A stretch of 15,351 bases of DNA from an uncultured Lachnospiraceae bacterium (lineage in GTDB: Bacteria; Bacillota_A; Clostridia; Lachnospirales; Lachnospiraceae): contig CAMWWF010000028.1 of NCBI GenBank assembly GCA_947177885.1, positions 1 to 15,351 of the forward strand, in the 5' to 3' direction. Numbering within the stretch: position 1 is the first letter of the stretch; the number at the start of each line of letters is the position of its first letter. Below are positions 7,551 through 15,253 of this stretch, one piece after another. Made by a program: the position numbers and the translations under genes. The notes under the pieces are model-generated. The model was not told the origin of the DNA. It worked only from the letters and a program-made list of their open reading frames with translations, and ran no database searches.

Positions 7551-9443
7551 TCAACAGGACGCATTTTTATCATAATATTTCGCCTGTGCGTGCCAGAGCC
7601 GGCTGTACTTGCCGGCTTCGTCGCTGACCAGAGAGTCGTGGGAACCGCTCTGCACGAGACAGCCATGATCAAATACGGCAATTTCGTCGCAAAACCGGCA
7701 GGAGGACAATCTGTGACTGATGAATACGGCGGTTTTGTCCTTGGTCAGTGCATTGATATTCTCATAGACCGCCGCTTCCGCTATGGGATCAAGAGCGGCG
7801 GTAGGTTCGTCAAGTATCACAAAAGGAGCATCCTTGTACAGTGCCCGTGCAAGGGCGATTTTCTGCAGCTCGCCGCCGGAGAAATCAATGCCATCTGAAT
7901 CATAATTTCTTCCGATGGCCCGGCGCAGGGCATTCTTTTCCTCTGCGGCAGAGTCCTTGTCAAGGCTTATTAATTTATCGCCCAATCCTGCCCGGACCAG
8001 ACAGTCTCGGACTTTTGTCTCATCATATTTGAAATTGGCGGCAACATTTTCGCCGAGGGGGAAGCCGAACAGAGTGAAATCCTGAAATACCACGGAGAAC
8101 AGTTCCACATACTCGTGATAGCGGTACCGGGTAATATCGATACCGTTCAGAAGGATTTTACCTTCTGTGGGATCGTACAGACGGCAGAGCAGCTTGATAA
8201 ATGTGGTCTTTCCGGAACCGTTCTCCCCCACGATCGCCAATGTCTCACCAATCTTAAATTTTATGTTGACGTGGCGCAGCGCCCAGGCGTCGGTGCGGGG
8301 GTACTTAAAGCTGACATCACGAAATTCAATCTCATAGTCAATATCATCCCGGTGCTCTACGGCGAGAGTACCCTTGTACATACTGTTCGGCAGGTCAATG
8401 AAGTCATATAACTGAACCAGATACTGATTATTATGGAGCAGTCTGCCAATTTCCGCAGTAAGGTCTGAGATTGCTGTTACAAATCGGTCGATCGTTCCCT
8501 GATACAGTATAAAATTGCCGATTCCAAACACTCCGATAAACGCCTTTGCAGCAGTGAACAGAAAAACTGCAATGGTCAGAACCGTATTCAGGAGGAGGGA
8601 AAGAGTATTATACCGGACAGCAGCCTTTTCCAATTTTGAGATCCACTTCGGACGAAGCAGATGTGTGCGAAATTCCTCCAGCACGATCCTGTTCAGATTA
8701 AATGTTATCATGTCAGAACCCCAACGGCGTTCGGCGCTTCTGTGGCGGGTATTGTTCTCCGCCGCTGCAATGACAGCCTCATTATTCGCATTTGTTCTGC
8801 CCGCAGAAATCATAATCGAGAAGCGTACATTGATCACGATCAGTACAAGAAGAATGATCGCGGAAGCCGGTGAGTTCATAAAGCCCAATATACCGCTATA
8901 TTCGCCATGGGCAGTCATGGTAAACATACTTACAGTCAGCGAAACAGAAAAGATGACGCAGAGAATGTTGGATATGATTCTGGAAAATGCAGCTTTGACC
9001 GCACTGATCCCGGCATTGAATGTGGACATATTTTCAAGATTTCTGAAACGGGCAAAGACCATTTCAGGGTTTTCAAGGTGTTCATACTGAAGCTTACTCT
9101 GTGCGGCAAACAGAAAGGCCTCATGCCGCTGAAACATAAAAGAGCTGTTTACCGCCTGTTTGCTTTGGAGTGATTTGGATACCAGTGAGATGAAAAAGCT
9201 GCCGCAGACTGTGATGGCGGCAAGGGCAAGCAGCCGATTCGGATCGCATGTGCCTGCAAGCTCATTCACCATCAGCGAGGACATACATAATCCAAAGTAA
9301 GGAAAAATAGTTGCCCAAAATGTGCAGGCGATCTCCAGTATCCAGAAATTCGGAAAGAGTCTGTTCAGTATACCGAAAGCCCGTCTGATCAGTTTCCATT
9401 CATCTGTTAAGTTTCTTTTAGTCGGTTTCTGTTGATCTGTCAT
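7551..9443 (-). CDS. ABC transporter half-subunit, fused membrane domain and ATPase (second of a pair)
   Basis: A 630-residue exporter-type half-transporter: hydrophobic segments between about residues 30 and 340, then a nucleotide-binding domain from about 370. Walker A is GENGSGKT (406-413), the Q-loop Gln454 is in VVFQDF, the signature is FSGGE (521-525), Walker B is FVILDEP (541-547) with catalytic Glu546, and the switch is His577. All ATPase residues are intact. The ATG lies 26 bp inside the end of the preceding ABC gene, a strong sign of translational coupling. Its RBS (GAGG, only about 3 nt from the ATG) is poorly spaced, which also fits coupling. It probably forms a heterodimer with its neighbour and exports something, perhaps a peptide or lipid; no substrate gene is next to it. 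Members of this family are usually annotated only as ABC transporter ATP-binding protein/permease. Confidence 0.93.
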   Translation of the reverse strand: MTDQQKPTKRNLTDEWKLIRRAFGILNRLFPNFWILEIACTFWATIFPYFGLCMSSLMVNELAGTCDPNRLLALAAITVCGSFFISLVSKSLQSKQAVNSSFMFQRHEAFLFAAQSKLQYEHLENPEMVFARFRNLENMSTFNAGISAVKAAFSRIISNILCVIFSVSLTVSMFTMTAHGEYSGILGFMNSPASAIILLVLIVINVRFSIMISAGRTNANNEAVIAAAENNTRHRSAERRWGSDMITFNLNRIVLEEFRTHLLRPKWISKLEKAAVRYNTLSLLLNTVLTIAVFLFTAAKAFIGVFGIGNFILYQGTIDRFVTAISDLTAEIGRLLHNNQYLVQLYDFIDLPNSMYKGTLAVEHRDDIDYEIEFRDVSFKYPRTDAWALRHVNIKFKIGETLAIVGENGSGKTTFIKLLCRLYDPTEGKILLNGIDITRYRYHEYVELFSVVFQDFTLFGFPLGENVAANFKYDETKVRDCLVRAGLGDKLISLDKDSAAEEKNALRRAIGRNYDSDGIDFSGGELQKIALARALYKDAPFVILDEPTAALDPIAEAAVYENINALTKDKTAVFISHRLSSCRFCDEIAVFDHGCLVQSGSHDSLVSDEAGKYSRLWHAQAKYYDKNASC

Positions 9444-11286
9444 TTTCCTCTGATAACCTTGCCTTTCTGTAATAGCTGCTCTGAATATCGAACAATTCTC
9501 TGTACTTTTTGCCGGCGGCCATCAGTTCTTCATGGTCCCCCGATTCTGCGAATTTTGTTCCGTCCAGCAGAAAGATCCGATCGCAGAATCTTGTTGATGC
9601 AAGGCGGTGTGAAATGAAGATTGAGGTGGCGTTTTGAGCGATGGCATTGTAGTTTCTGTACATCTTATCTTCTGCAATAGGGTCTAAAGCCGCAGTGGGC
9701 TCATCCAGAATAATGCAGGGAGGATCTTTATAGAGGAGCCGCGCCAGAAGCAATTTCTGCGTTTCACCGCCGGACAGTTCCACAGCGTCCTTATTTACCG
9801 TGCGGTTGAGGAGCGTAGAGGCTCCGTTGGGAAGCGTTTTGATCTTTTCGGACAATCCGGCAACCTCAATACAGTACTGCAGTCTGTCATGATCTATTTC
9901 ATCGACAGTCATGGCAGAAGCGATATTCTGGGCGATAGATACCGGCAGAAGATTGTATTTCTGCGGTATGGATCCGAACAATGCATACATCTCGTCCCGG
10001 TTATATTCGTAAAGCGAATGTCCGTCCAGAAGGATCTCACCCTCGTCCGGCAGGAGCAGCCCGCACATCAGCATGGTGAGAGTGGTTTTTCCGGCACCGT
10101 TCAGACCTACAAGCGCAACCTTTTCCCCTGCGGCGATCTTGAAGGATATATTGTCCAAAACCTTTTTCTCTCCCTGGGGATATTGATAGGAGACATTTTT
10201 AAATTCAATGGAAAAAGGTTCCCTGGGCACCGGAATTCCTTTGCCGTGGTTCAAATGATCTTTCAGATCCATGGACTCACGAAAATCAGAGACCTGTATC
10301 GCTCCGTCAAATATGCGGTTGAGGATCTGCAAGATCCTGTCCATGAGTGCGGACATGGACGTGATGGCAGAGAAATAGAGTATGAAGGAAGAGGCGTCTA
10401 CTTCTCCGTTTACCGCTTTGTAGATCAGAAATGTGTATGATGCGCCGTCGCGGATCAGGATGACAAGAAAGCTTACAAGTGCGGTGAGAACATTACGGCG
10501 TTCTACCTTTTTCATTTCATCCAGATTCAGGTTAAATATGTGTGTCAGACGATCCAACAGTGGTTTTTCCATATTATATAGGCGCATATCTTTGGCATAT
10601 TCGAAATGGATCGATATATCGCGCGTAGAGTAGTTGAGCTTTTTGAGCAGATCATTGCGCTGGTCCTTTTCGCTCAGATTTTTCCGGCGTTTCCATCTGT
10701 CTGCAAAATAGTTCAGCATACAGCCGATAATGAGAAGAAGGATAATGACAGGGTTCAGCAGGGAGATAACGGAACCGAATAACAAAAAATTGAGGAGGGA
10801 CGATACAATGTCCGCAAAATCCATGGGGAAATGTGCTCCCGCTGTATTGGTGCTTTGAAAGGCGTTTCTGCTGCGCTCGTCAATTTTCTGTATTTCCGGA
10901 TCGAACTCATGATTCCAGTCCCGGTCACGGCGTTTGCTGTTCCACAGATACATCATCTGGTTCCGCATGCGATGCTGTGCATATTCAACTTTTGCGGAGA
11001 TGAGATTCTGCGCCAGGTCGAACAGTAATTTAACAAGCAATAAACCAATGATCACCATTGAAATGGTGGAAAAACGTTCCGAAGTTTCCAACACGGACAG
11101 AACAGCGGCCGGCGTGTACAATGTGACCGCAGACAGTATCAGCGAAACCGGAACGGTGAAAATTCCTGCGAATACCAGTTCCCGTTCCGTATTCCAAAGC
11201 AATTGATATGTGTATCTGACACAGGATAACATTCCGTATTTGGGCTTGCGCCCGAGTGTTTTCTTTTCGGCATTATTGATCGGCAT
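9418..11286 (-). CDS. ABC transporter half-subunit, fused membrane domain and ATPase (first of a pair)
   Basis: A 622-residue exporter-type half-transporter. The frame is open 17 codons further upstream to 11337, but GAAAGGA (11293-11299) lies 6 nt before the ATG at 11284-11286, so I start there (MPINNAEKKTLGRK). Numbered from that start, transmembrane segments run from about 35 to 320. Walker A is GLNGAGKT (394-401), the Q-loop Gln442 is in SIPQKY, the signature is LSGGE (504-508), Walker B is CIILDEP (524-530) with Glu529, and the switch is His560. Its fully conserved ATPase, like that of its partner, means the predicted heterodimer should have two working catalytic sites rather than one degenerate site. 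The gene lies after the histidine kinase, beyond an intrinsic terminator. Its own promoter was not found: only a poor TATGTT without a -35 is present. Confidence 0.93.
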   Translation of the reverse strand: MPINNAEKKTLGRKPKYGMLSCVRYTYQLLWNTERELVFAGIFTVPVSLILSAVTLYTPAAVLSVLETSERFSTISMVIIGLLLVKLLFDLAQNLISAKVEYAQHRMRNQMMYLWNSKRRDRDWNHEFDPEIQKIDERSRNAFQSTNTAGAHFPMDFADIVSSLLNFLLFGSVISLLNPVIILLLIIGCMLNYFADRWKRRKNLSEKDQRNDLLKKLNYSTRDISIHFEYAKDMRLYNMEKPLLDRLTHIFNLNLDEMKKVERRNVLTALVSFLVILIRDGASYTFLIYKAVNGEVDASSFILYFSAITSMSALMDRILQILNRIFDGAIQVSDFRESMDLKDHLNHGKGIPVPREPFSIEFKNVSYQYPQGEKKVLDNISFKIAAGEKVALVGLNGAGKTTLTMLMCGLLLPDEGEILLDGHSLYEYNRDEMYALFGSIPQKYNLLPVSIAQNIASAMTVDEIDHDRLQYCIEVAGLSEKIKTLPNGASTLLNRTVNKDAVELSGGETQKLLLARLLYKDPPCIILDEPTAALDPIAEDKMYRNYNAIAQNATSIFISHRLASTRFCDRIFLLDGTKFAESGDHEELMAAGKKYRELFDIQSSYYRKARLSEENDRSTETD

Positions 11287-11400
11287 GATGGTTCCTTTCT
11301 GTTTCGGCAGCTCCGTGCGGCGGCTCATTCCGTGCACTGAACTGCTGTGTTTTCATTGTGGGAATGCTTTTTTCCAGCCTGAGGGTAACATATTCCGGAT

Positions 11401-11451
11401 AAAAAAGTGCATTTCGTGAACCAAAAGTCATTTTCGGTGAACGAAATGCAC
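11401..11451 (-). terminator. Intrinsic terminator between the histidine kinase and ABC genes
   Basis: GTGCATTTCGT (11407-11417) and ACGAAATGCAC (11441-11451) form a perfect 11-bp stem. An inner stem (ACC/GGT and AAAA/TTTT around a GTCA loop, with one bulge) extends it after a 2-nt mismatch. On the minus strand the hairpin is followed directly by TTTTTT (11401-11406). It starts 5 nt after the kinase stop codon. This is a strong Rho-independent terminator that should separate, or attenuate, ABC expression from the regulator-kinase unit. Confidence 0.85.
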
Positions 11452-11456
11452 ATATA

Positions 11457-12125
11457 TTACTCAAGGGGTATGAGGATCTCTGTGGTAAATCCGCCGTCCT
11501 CACTGTCTGCGGAGAAAAGTCCGCCGTATTTCTTTACAATACTTTCTGCCCGTGCCAGACCAAAGCCGTGATCGGAACCTTTGGATGAAGCAAACAGACT
11601 TCCCTGCTTCACCTGTTTCTTCCCCGCAGCGTTGGTAAATGCCAGATAGAACCAGGTGTTTTTCTGACCGATATATACTCGTATAAAGCGGTCATCCGAC
11701 GGAAGCTTCCTGTTTTCCTCCATAGCATTGTCCAGCAGATTGCCTATTATGACACAGAGATCAACGTCAGTGACGGGAGCCTTTTCGGGAATCCTTGCCC
11801 TGGCATTGACCGGGATATTGTTTTGAGAAGCAATGTTTATTTTTCCGTTGAGAATGGCATCTACCATGACCCGTCCGGTTTTAATGATTGTATCCACATT
11901 TGAAAGGTCATCATTAAGCTGGCGGAGATAGGCGTTTACTTCGTCATACTTTTCCAGTGCCATGCTTGCCTGGAGCGCCTGGATGTGATTGTGGTAATCA
12001 TGCCGCCAGCCGCGCATTCTGGTATACATCGCCTCTACTTCATCACAGTATTTGCGCATCAGATCACTCTGATAGGCTTCAATCCGTTTGTCGATCCATT
12101 TCTGAAACAGCATATAAATAACCAT
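11457..12125 (-). CDS. GHKL-type sensor histidine kinase lacking a membrane sensor domain
   Basis: A 222-residue kinase of the AgrC/LytS-related GHKL class, expected to phosphorylate the LytTR regulator encoded just before it. The H-box is RGWRHDYHNHIQAL, with probable phospho-His42. The ATP-binding domain has the N-box NLLDNAMEE at 129-137 and the G-box SDHGFGLA at 184-191. Relatives usually carry about 200 N-terminal residues with several transmembrane helices. Here only about 35 residues precede the H-box: a single short hydrophobic stretch (MVIYMLFQ), then a charged helix. The protein looks complete, since a ribosome-binding GGAAAGG lies directly upstream and an intergenic hairpin precedes that. 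It is probably soluble or weakly membrane-attached, so its signal may come from a partner such as the ABC transporter. Confidence 0.88.
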   Translation of the reverse strand: MVIYMLFQKWIDKRIEAYQSDLMRKYCDEVEAMYTRMRGWRHDYHNHIQALQASMALEKYDEVNAYLRQLNDDLSNVDTIIKTGRVMVDAILNGKINIASQNNIPVNARARIPEKAPVTDVDLCVIIGNLLDNAMEENRKLPSDDRFIRVYIGQKNTWFYLAFTNAAGKKQVKQGSLFASSKGSDHGFGLARAESIVKKYGGLFSADSEDGGFTTEILIPLE

Positions 12126-12136
12126 GCCTTTCCGCA

Positions 12137-12159
12137 GCCTGCGGGACGGAAATGCAGGC
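12137..12159 (-). other. Small hairpin in the regulator-kinase intergenic gap
   Basis: GCCTGC (12137-12142) and GCAGGC (12154-12159) form a perfect 6-bp stem around an 11-nt loop within the 42-nt gap, just upstream of the kinase ribosome binding site. There is no T run, so it is not a terminator. It might tune translation of the kinase or mark an mRNA processing point; this is inference from position only. Confidence 0.35.
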
Positions 12160-12167
12160 GCAAAGCT

Positions 12168-12869
12168 TTAGAATAATCGGATGATCTCCCGGCCGATCTT
12201 TTCTGCCATACCGCGGCTTATGGGAATTTCCTCATCGTTTTTCAATATCACGTATTCCCGCGAGATGCGTTTGATATACCGCAGATTGACGAGAAAGGAC
12301 CGCTGGCATTTGAAGAAATACTCGTCCAGCAGCATTTCCGTGTCGGTCAGGGAAGCTTTCATGCGGTAGGTTTTGTCGTTGGCATGAATGGCGACATAAT
12401 GTTTCTGGGCCTCAATGTAACAGATCTGATCCAGCGGAACACAGTCGGTATGGTGGTCGAAAGTAATGCACAGCCGTTTTTCCGCCCTGGTAAGATTTGC
12501 CGCAGCCCTGTCGAGAACTGTGTGCAGCTTTTCTTCCGATACGGGTTTCATGAGATAGTGAAGTGCGGAGACATCATACCCCTCTGCGATATAATCCGGA
12601 AAACCGGTGATAAATATAAGCTGTACAGCAGTGTTTTCCCGGCGGATAACCCTGGCAAGTTCCATTCCGCTCTGACCGCCCAGTTCAATGTCCAACAGGA
12701 GGATATCCCATAACTTGTCCTCTGAGTACAGGAACAGGAAGGATTCCGCTGACGGAAATGATCTGACATGTATGGCAGCATCCCGGCTGTCTGCCCAAAG
12801 CTTCGCCAGGGAAGCCATATATGCCATGTCTGTGGGATTATCATCCACGATCGCAATCTTGTATGGCAT
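12168..12869 (-). CDS. LytTR family response regulator
   Basis: A 233-residue two-component response regulator of the AgrA/LytR type. The receiver domain (1-120) has the acidic pair Asp9-Asp10 in IAIVDDNP, phosphoacceptor Asp60 in ILLLDIELGG, Thr88 in FITGF and Lys108 in LMKPV. The LytTR DNA-binding domain spans about 133-230, with IEAQKHYVAIH and FFKCQRSFLVNLRYIKRI typical of the fold. The frame extends to a TTG at 12885-12887, but that codon overlaps the GGAGG ribosome binding site, so I start at the ATG at 12867-12869. Its partner kinase follows after 42 nt. It probably controls its own operon and the ABC exporters; regulated promoters cannot be identified by eye. Confidence 0.93.
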   Translation of the reverse strand: MPYKIAIVDDNPTDMAYMASLAKLWADSRDAAIHVRSFPSAESFLFLYSEDKLWDILLLDIELGGQSGMELARVIRRENTAVQLIFITGFPDYIAEGYDVSALHYLMKPVSEEKLHTVLDRAAANLTRAEKRLCITFDHHTDCVPLDQICYIEAQKHYVAIHANDKTYRMKASLTDTEMLLDEYFFKCQRSFLVNLRYIKRISREYVILKNDEEIPISRGMAEKIGREIIRLF

Positions 12870-12929
12870 GATCACATAAACCTCCAATTGTCCTTGATCC
12901 TCTGTTTTGGATATCTTATCACAGTCCTG

Positions 12930-12958
12930 TTTATAATTCCAGTGAAAACATATGCCAG
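12930..12958 (-). promoter_or_regulatory. Candidate promoter of the response regulator-kinase operon
   Basis: On the minus strand, CTGGCA (12953-12958, 4 of 6 to consensus), a 17-nt spacer and TATAAA (12930-12935, 5 of 6) stand about 60 nt before the response regulator start. The weak -35 would suit a promoter that needs an activator, such as the LytTR regulator itself. No clear LytTR direct-repeat site was recognised. Confidence 0.45.
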
Positions 12959-13013
12959 CCGCATTGAAAAAAATGGTTTTTCATGATACTCTTTACAAAG
13001 AAAATGTCTTGAG

Positions 13014-13124
13014 ATAACTTGTACGAGTTTATAGCGGGATTGAATGACTTTCCAAGGTTTCTTTTGGATAAATGGTACAAGTTATTTTGCGACAGCTTCT
13101 AAGATTTCATGTTTTGTACGTGTC
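13014..13124 (+). repeat. Inverted and near-palindromic TTGTAC sites upstream of ptuA
   Basis: ATAACTTGTAC (13014-13024) is repeated as its exact reverse complement at 13075-13085, with 50 nt between. Each copy is half of a near-palindrome: AACTTGTACGAGTT (13016-13029) and AAATGGTACAAGTT (13070-13083). A third, weaker copy, GTTTTGTACGTGTC, lies at 13111-13124. The first sits in the spacer of a weak promoter candidate, TTGAGA (13009-13014) with 15 nt to TATAGC (13030-13035). The arrangement resembles operators for a dimeric repressor, or one long-looped RNA stem. The gap 12870-13148 between the divergent operons holds no gene that I can support. Confidence 0.5.
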
Positions 13125-13148
13125 AGAGACAGGTATGGGGGTATAATA

Positions 13149-14405
13149 ATGGATCAGATATTTATAACGAATTTAACCATTCAAAAGGTCAGACATTTGA
13201 AGGATATTACCATTCCTCTTTCGAAAGATCATATAAAGCATTTGATCTTGACGGGAAAAAATGGCAGCGGAAAAACAAGTGTTGTGGAAGCTGTGGCAAG
13301 TCATCTGGATAATGTATTTACAGATGAAGATTTCATGGAAAAGGAAGCCTCGCTGTACAGCGCCAAAAGTGAAAGAGATAAGGCAGTCGGGGAAGGAAAA
13401 GATGAGGAAGAAATTTTAAGATTAGAAAAAGACGTCCGCACGAGAGAGGAGAATTTGTGGTATAGCAGAGAAGGACTGGATATACAGTTTAATCATAAAA
13501 CAGATAGTATTTACGCATTAAAAGAACAAAATCATTACGTTTTAGCGTATTATAGCGCAGATAGAGAATTTTATGCCATGCAGCCTCAGCATGTGGAAAA
13601 GGTGCAGTTAAGAGAAGACTATGGGGCGTTTGAATCTCCCCGAAATGATTTCGTAAAATATTTATTGGATCTGAAAATGACAGAAGCATTGTCAAGGAAT
13701 AATAAGAAGACGGAAAAAGCGGACGAAATACAGGCATGGTTTGCCGGACTGGAAGAACTTTTGAAAAAGATATTTGACGATGATTCGTTGAAGCTGATAT
13801 TTGATGAGGAAACATTTCGATTTCATATTTTACAAGAGGGGAGGGAGTTTTTTGACTTTAACACATTGTCCGACGGTTATCAGGCGGTACTGGATATCGT
13901 ATTGGATATCATTATGCGAATGGTGAAACAGACACAGCGTGCGTTTGATTTCAGACTTCCGGGAATTGTGGTGATAGATGAGATTGAGACGCATCTTCAC
14001 CTGGAACTGCAGAAAAATATAATGCCGTTATTGACTGCAATTTTTCCAAATATCCAGTTTGTTGTGACTTCACACTCGCCTTTCGTATTGAGCAGTCTGG
14101 AGAATGCGGTGATTTATGATCTGGAAAACCGTGTATTGGTAGAAAGCGGATTGGTTAATGTACCCTATGACGGTATTGTGGAGGGATATTTCGGAGTGTA
14201 TAAGCTGTCTGATACTTTGAAAGAAAAATATGAGCGGTATAAAAGCCTTGTGGGCAGAAAGTATCTGACTGATGATGAATTGGCTGAAATTGCGGAACTG
14301 GAAATGTACCTGGATGAAATACCGGATTATCTCGCATTGAATATTACAACCGAGTATAGAAGGCTGAAACTGGAATTTATGAATCGGGAGGATATAGATG
14401 GTTAA
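13149..14405 (+). CDS. ptuA: Septu-type AAA/ABC ATPase, anti-phage defence (PtuA-like)
   Basis: A 418-residue cytoplasmic ATPase of the SMC/ABC-like AAA class. Walker A is GKNGSGKT (36-43). A charged, probably coiled-coil insert spans about 60-105. AYYSADRE is at 133-140. A degenerate ABC signature LSDGYQ lies at 240-245, Walker B is IVVIDEIETHLH (273-284, Asp277 and Glu278), and the switch is TSHSPF with His309. This architecture followed directly by an HNH nuclease is the Septu arrangement, in which the ATPase forms a complex with and controls the PtuB nuclease after phage infection. I chose ATG 13149, which has GGGGG upstream and opens with the normal P-loop strand. A start at 13044 would add 35 residues without known homology and has a poor RBS. 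The gene looks AT-rich: one 60-base row counts 32% GC and another 43%. Other ATPase-nuclease defence pairs are possible. Confidence 0.75.
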   Translation: MDQIFITNLTIQKVRHLKDITIPLSKDHIKHLILTGKNGSGKTSVVEAVASHLDNVFTDEDFMEKEASLYSAKSERDKAVGEGKDEEEILRLEKDVRTREENLWYSREGLDIQFNHKTDSIYALKEQNHYVLAYYSADREFYAMQPQHVEKVQLREDYGAFESPRNDFVKYLLDLKMTEALSRNNKKTEKADEIQAWFAGLEELLKKIFDDDSLKLIFDEETFRFHILQEGREFFDFNTLSDGYQAVLDIVLDIIMRMVKQTQRAFDFRLPGIVVIDEIETHLHLELQKNIMPLLTAIFPNIQFVVTSHSPFVLSSLENAVIYDLENRVLVESGLVNVPYDGIVEGYFGVYKLSDTLKEKYERYKSLVGRKYLTDDELAEIAELEMYLDEIPDYLALNITTEYRRLKLEFMNREDIDG

Positions 14406-15060
14406 AATAGAACGCTCTTTTCCGGCACCCGAATCCCTGGCAGAAGAGGCTCGTAAGGTGAATGGAAGATATGACAGGGAAGATGTGATAGAACAGCTGA
14501 AAAAGGATTTTTATAACAAATGCTATATATGTGAGATGAAAGAATTGCAGGATCCAAATGTGGAACATCTGCTTCCACATAAAAGGGGGAAATACCCGGA
14601 GAGAAAGTTTGATTGGGAAAACCTTTTCTGGTCATGTGGGCACTGTAATGGAATGAAGAATAACAGCAAATATGATGAGGGAATTATAGACTGTTGTAAA
14701 AGTGATCCCGAGAAGAACATCTATTTTCGAGTAAGGGATGATGTGGTAGTAACTGTAACTGACCCGGATGATGGGATGCTAAAACGGACAGCACTTTTGG
14801 TAACAGAAGTATTCTCGTTGAAAAACACAGGGATGAGGATATATACCAGTGATGAAAGATTGAAACTGCTCCAGAAGGAGATGAATCTGTTATACAGACA
14901 GCTTGAAAAAGTACATAATGGCAGTGCTTCAAAAATGACCATGAGAATGATCCGCAGCCTGTTAAGACGAGAATCTGCATTTGCAGCATTTAAGAGATGC
15001 TATGTGCGTGACCATGCTGCGGAATATCCGGAACTGCAGCAATATGTGGCTTTGGATTAA
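14398..15060 (+). CDS. ptuB: HNH endonuclease, Septu nuclease subunit (PtuB-like)
   Basis: A 220-residue HNH nuclease, the likely effector that cuts DNA when the ATPase partner is activated. The zinc-binding pairs are Cys42-X2-Cys45 (CYIC) and Cys80-X2-Cys83 (CGHC). The HNH core has Glu56-His57 in VEHLLPH, Asn75 in DWENLFWSC and Asn84 after the last cysteine. The spacing and the following IDCCKSDPEKNIYF segment resemble the HNH proteins found beside PtuA ATPases and beside some retrons. The C-terminal half (110-220) is helical-looking with no further recognised domain. The ATG overlaps the end of ptuA by 8 bp, with GGGAGG at 14386-14391 six nt upstream, so the two proteins are coupled and probably made in a fixed ratio. 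The HNH call is firm; the system name is inferred from the pairing. Confidence 0.82.
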   Translation: MVKIERSFPAPESLAEEARKVNGRYDREDVIEQLKKDFYNKCYICEMKELQDPNVEHLLPHKRGKYPERKFDWENLFWSCGHCNGMKNNSKYDEGIIDCCKSDPEKNIYFRVRDDVVVTVTDPDDGMLKRTALLVTEVFSLKNTGMRIYTSDERLKLLQKEMNLLYRQLEKVHNGSASKMTMRMIRSLLRRESAFAAFKRCYVRDHAAEYPELQQYVALD

Positions 15061-15082
15061 TAAGTGAGTAAAGCCTGAGCAT

Positions 15083-15253
15083 ATGATAAGCTGTTTTAGA
15101 CAAAAGTACGGGAATTGCAAAATTGGTATCCCTGCTGTTGAGAATGTTTCTGATCATGTCGACAGGATTGTTCTTTCGGAAGAGACAGCTGATCTCCACA
15201 GAGGGAAAGAAGAAGCGCACGGATCTGGTGATCTGTTTGATTTTACCTTGTGA
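15083..15253 (+). CDS. Hypothetical 56-residue protein or gene fragment after ptuB
   Basis: A 56-codon frame runs from ATG 15083 to TGA 15253. It begins MISCFRQKYGNCKIGIPAVE and ends EAHGSGDLFDFTL. It has no recognised motif. Codons mostly start with a purine, as in real coding DNA, and the composition (many Glu and Asp, few stop-prone triplets) is more protein-like than the surroundings. There is no good ribosome binding site (only a TGAG near the ATG), and a stop sits in frame five codons upstream. It could be a third small gene of the defence cassette, or the remnant of a degraded gene. No gene is seen from 15254 to the window end. Confidence 0.35.
   Translation: MISCFRQKYGNCKIGIPAVENVSDHVDRIVLSEETADLHRGKEEAHGSGDLFDFTL

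Noticed and set aside
11273..11356. A 27-codon frame before the first ABC gene, considered as an exported peptide precursor
   Set aside because: No ribosome binding site, no leader or Gly-Gly motif, and it overlaps the better-supported ABC start.
13142..13147. A perfect TATAAT just before the ptuA start codon
   Set aside because: No -35 at the right distance, and transcription would begin inside the gene; more likely a chance AT-rich stretch next to the ribosome binding site.
13044..13148. A 35-codon N-terminal extension of the ptuA frame starting at ATG 13044
   Set aside because: It has no good ribosome binding site, overlaps the palindromic sites and adds sequence unlike the start of P-loop ATPases.
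12870..13148. Retron non-coding RNA upstream of the ATPase/HNH pair
   Set aside because: No reverse transcriptase gene in the window and no typical paired flanking repeats; the inverted repeat is too short and widely spaced.
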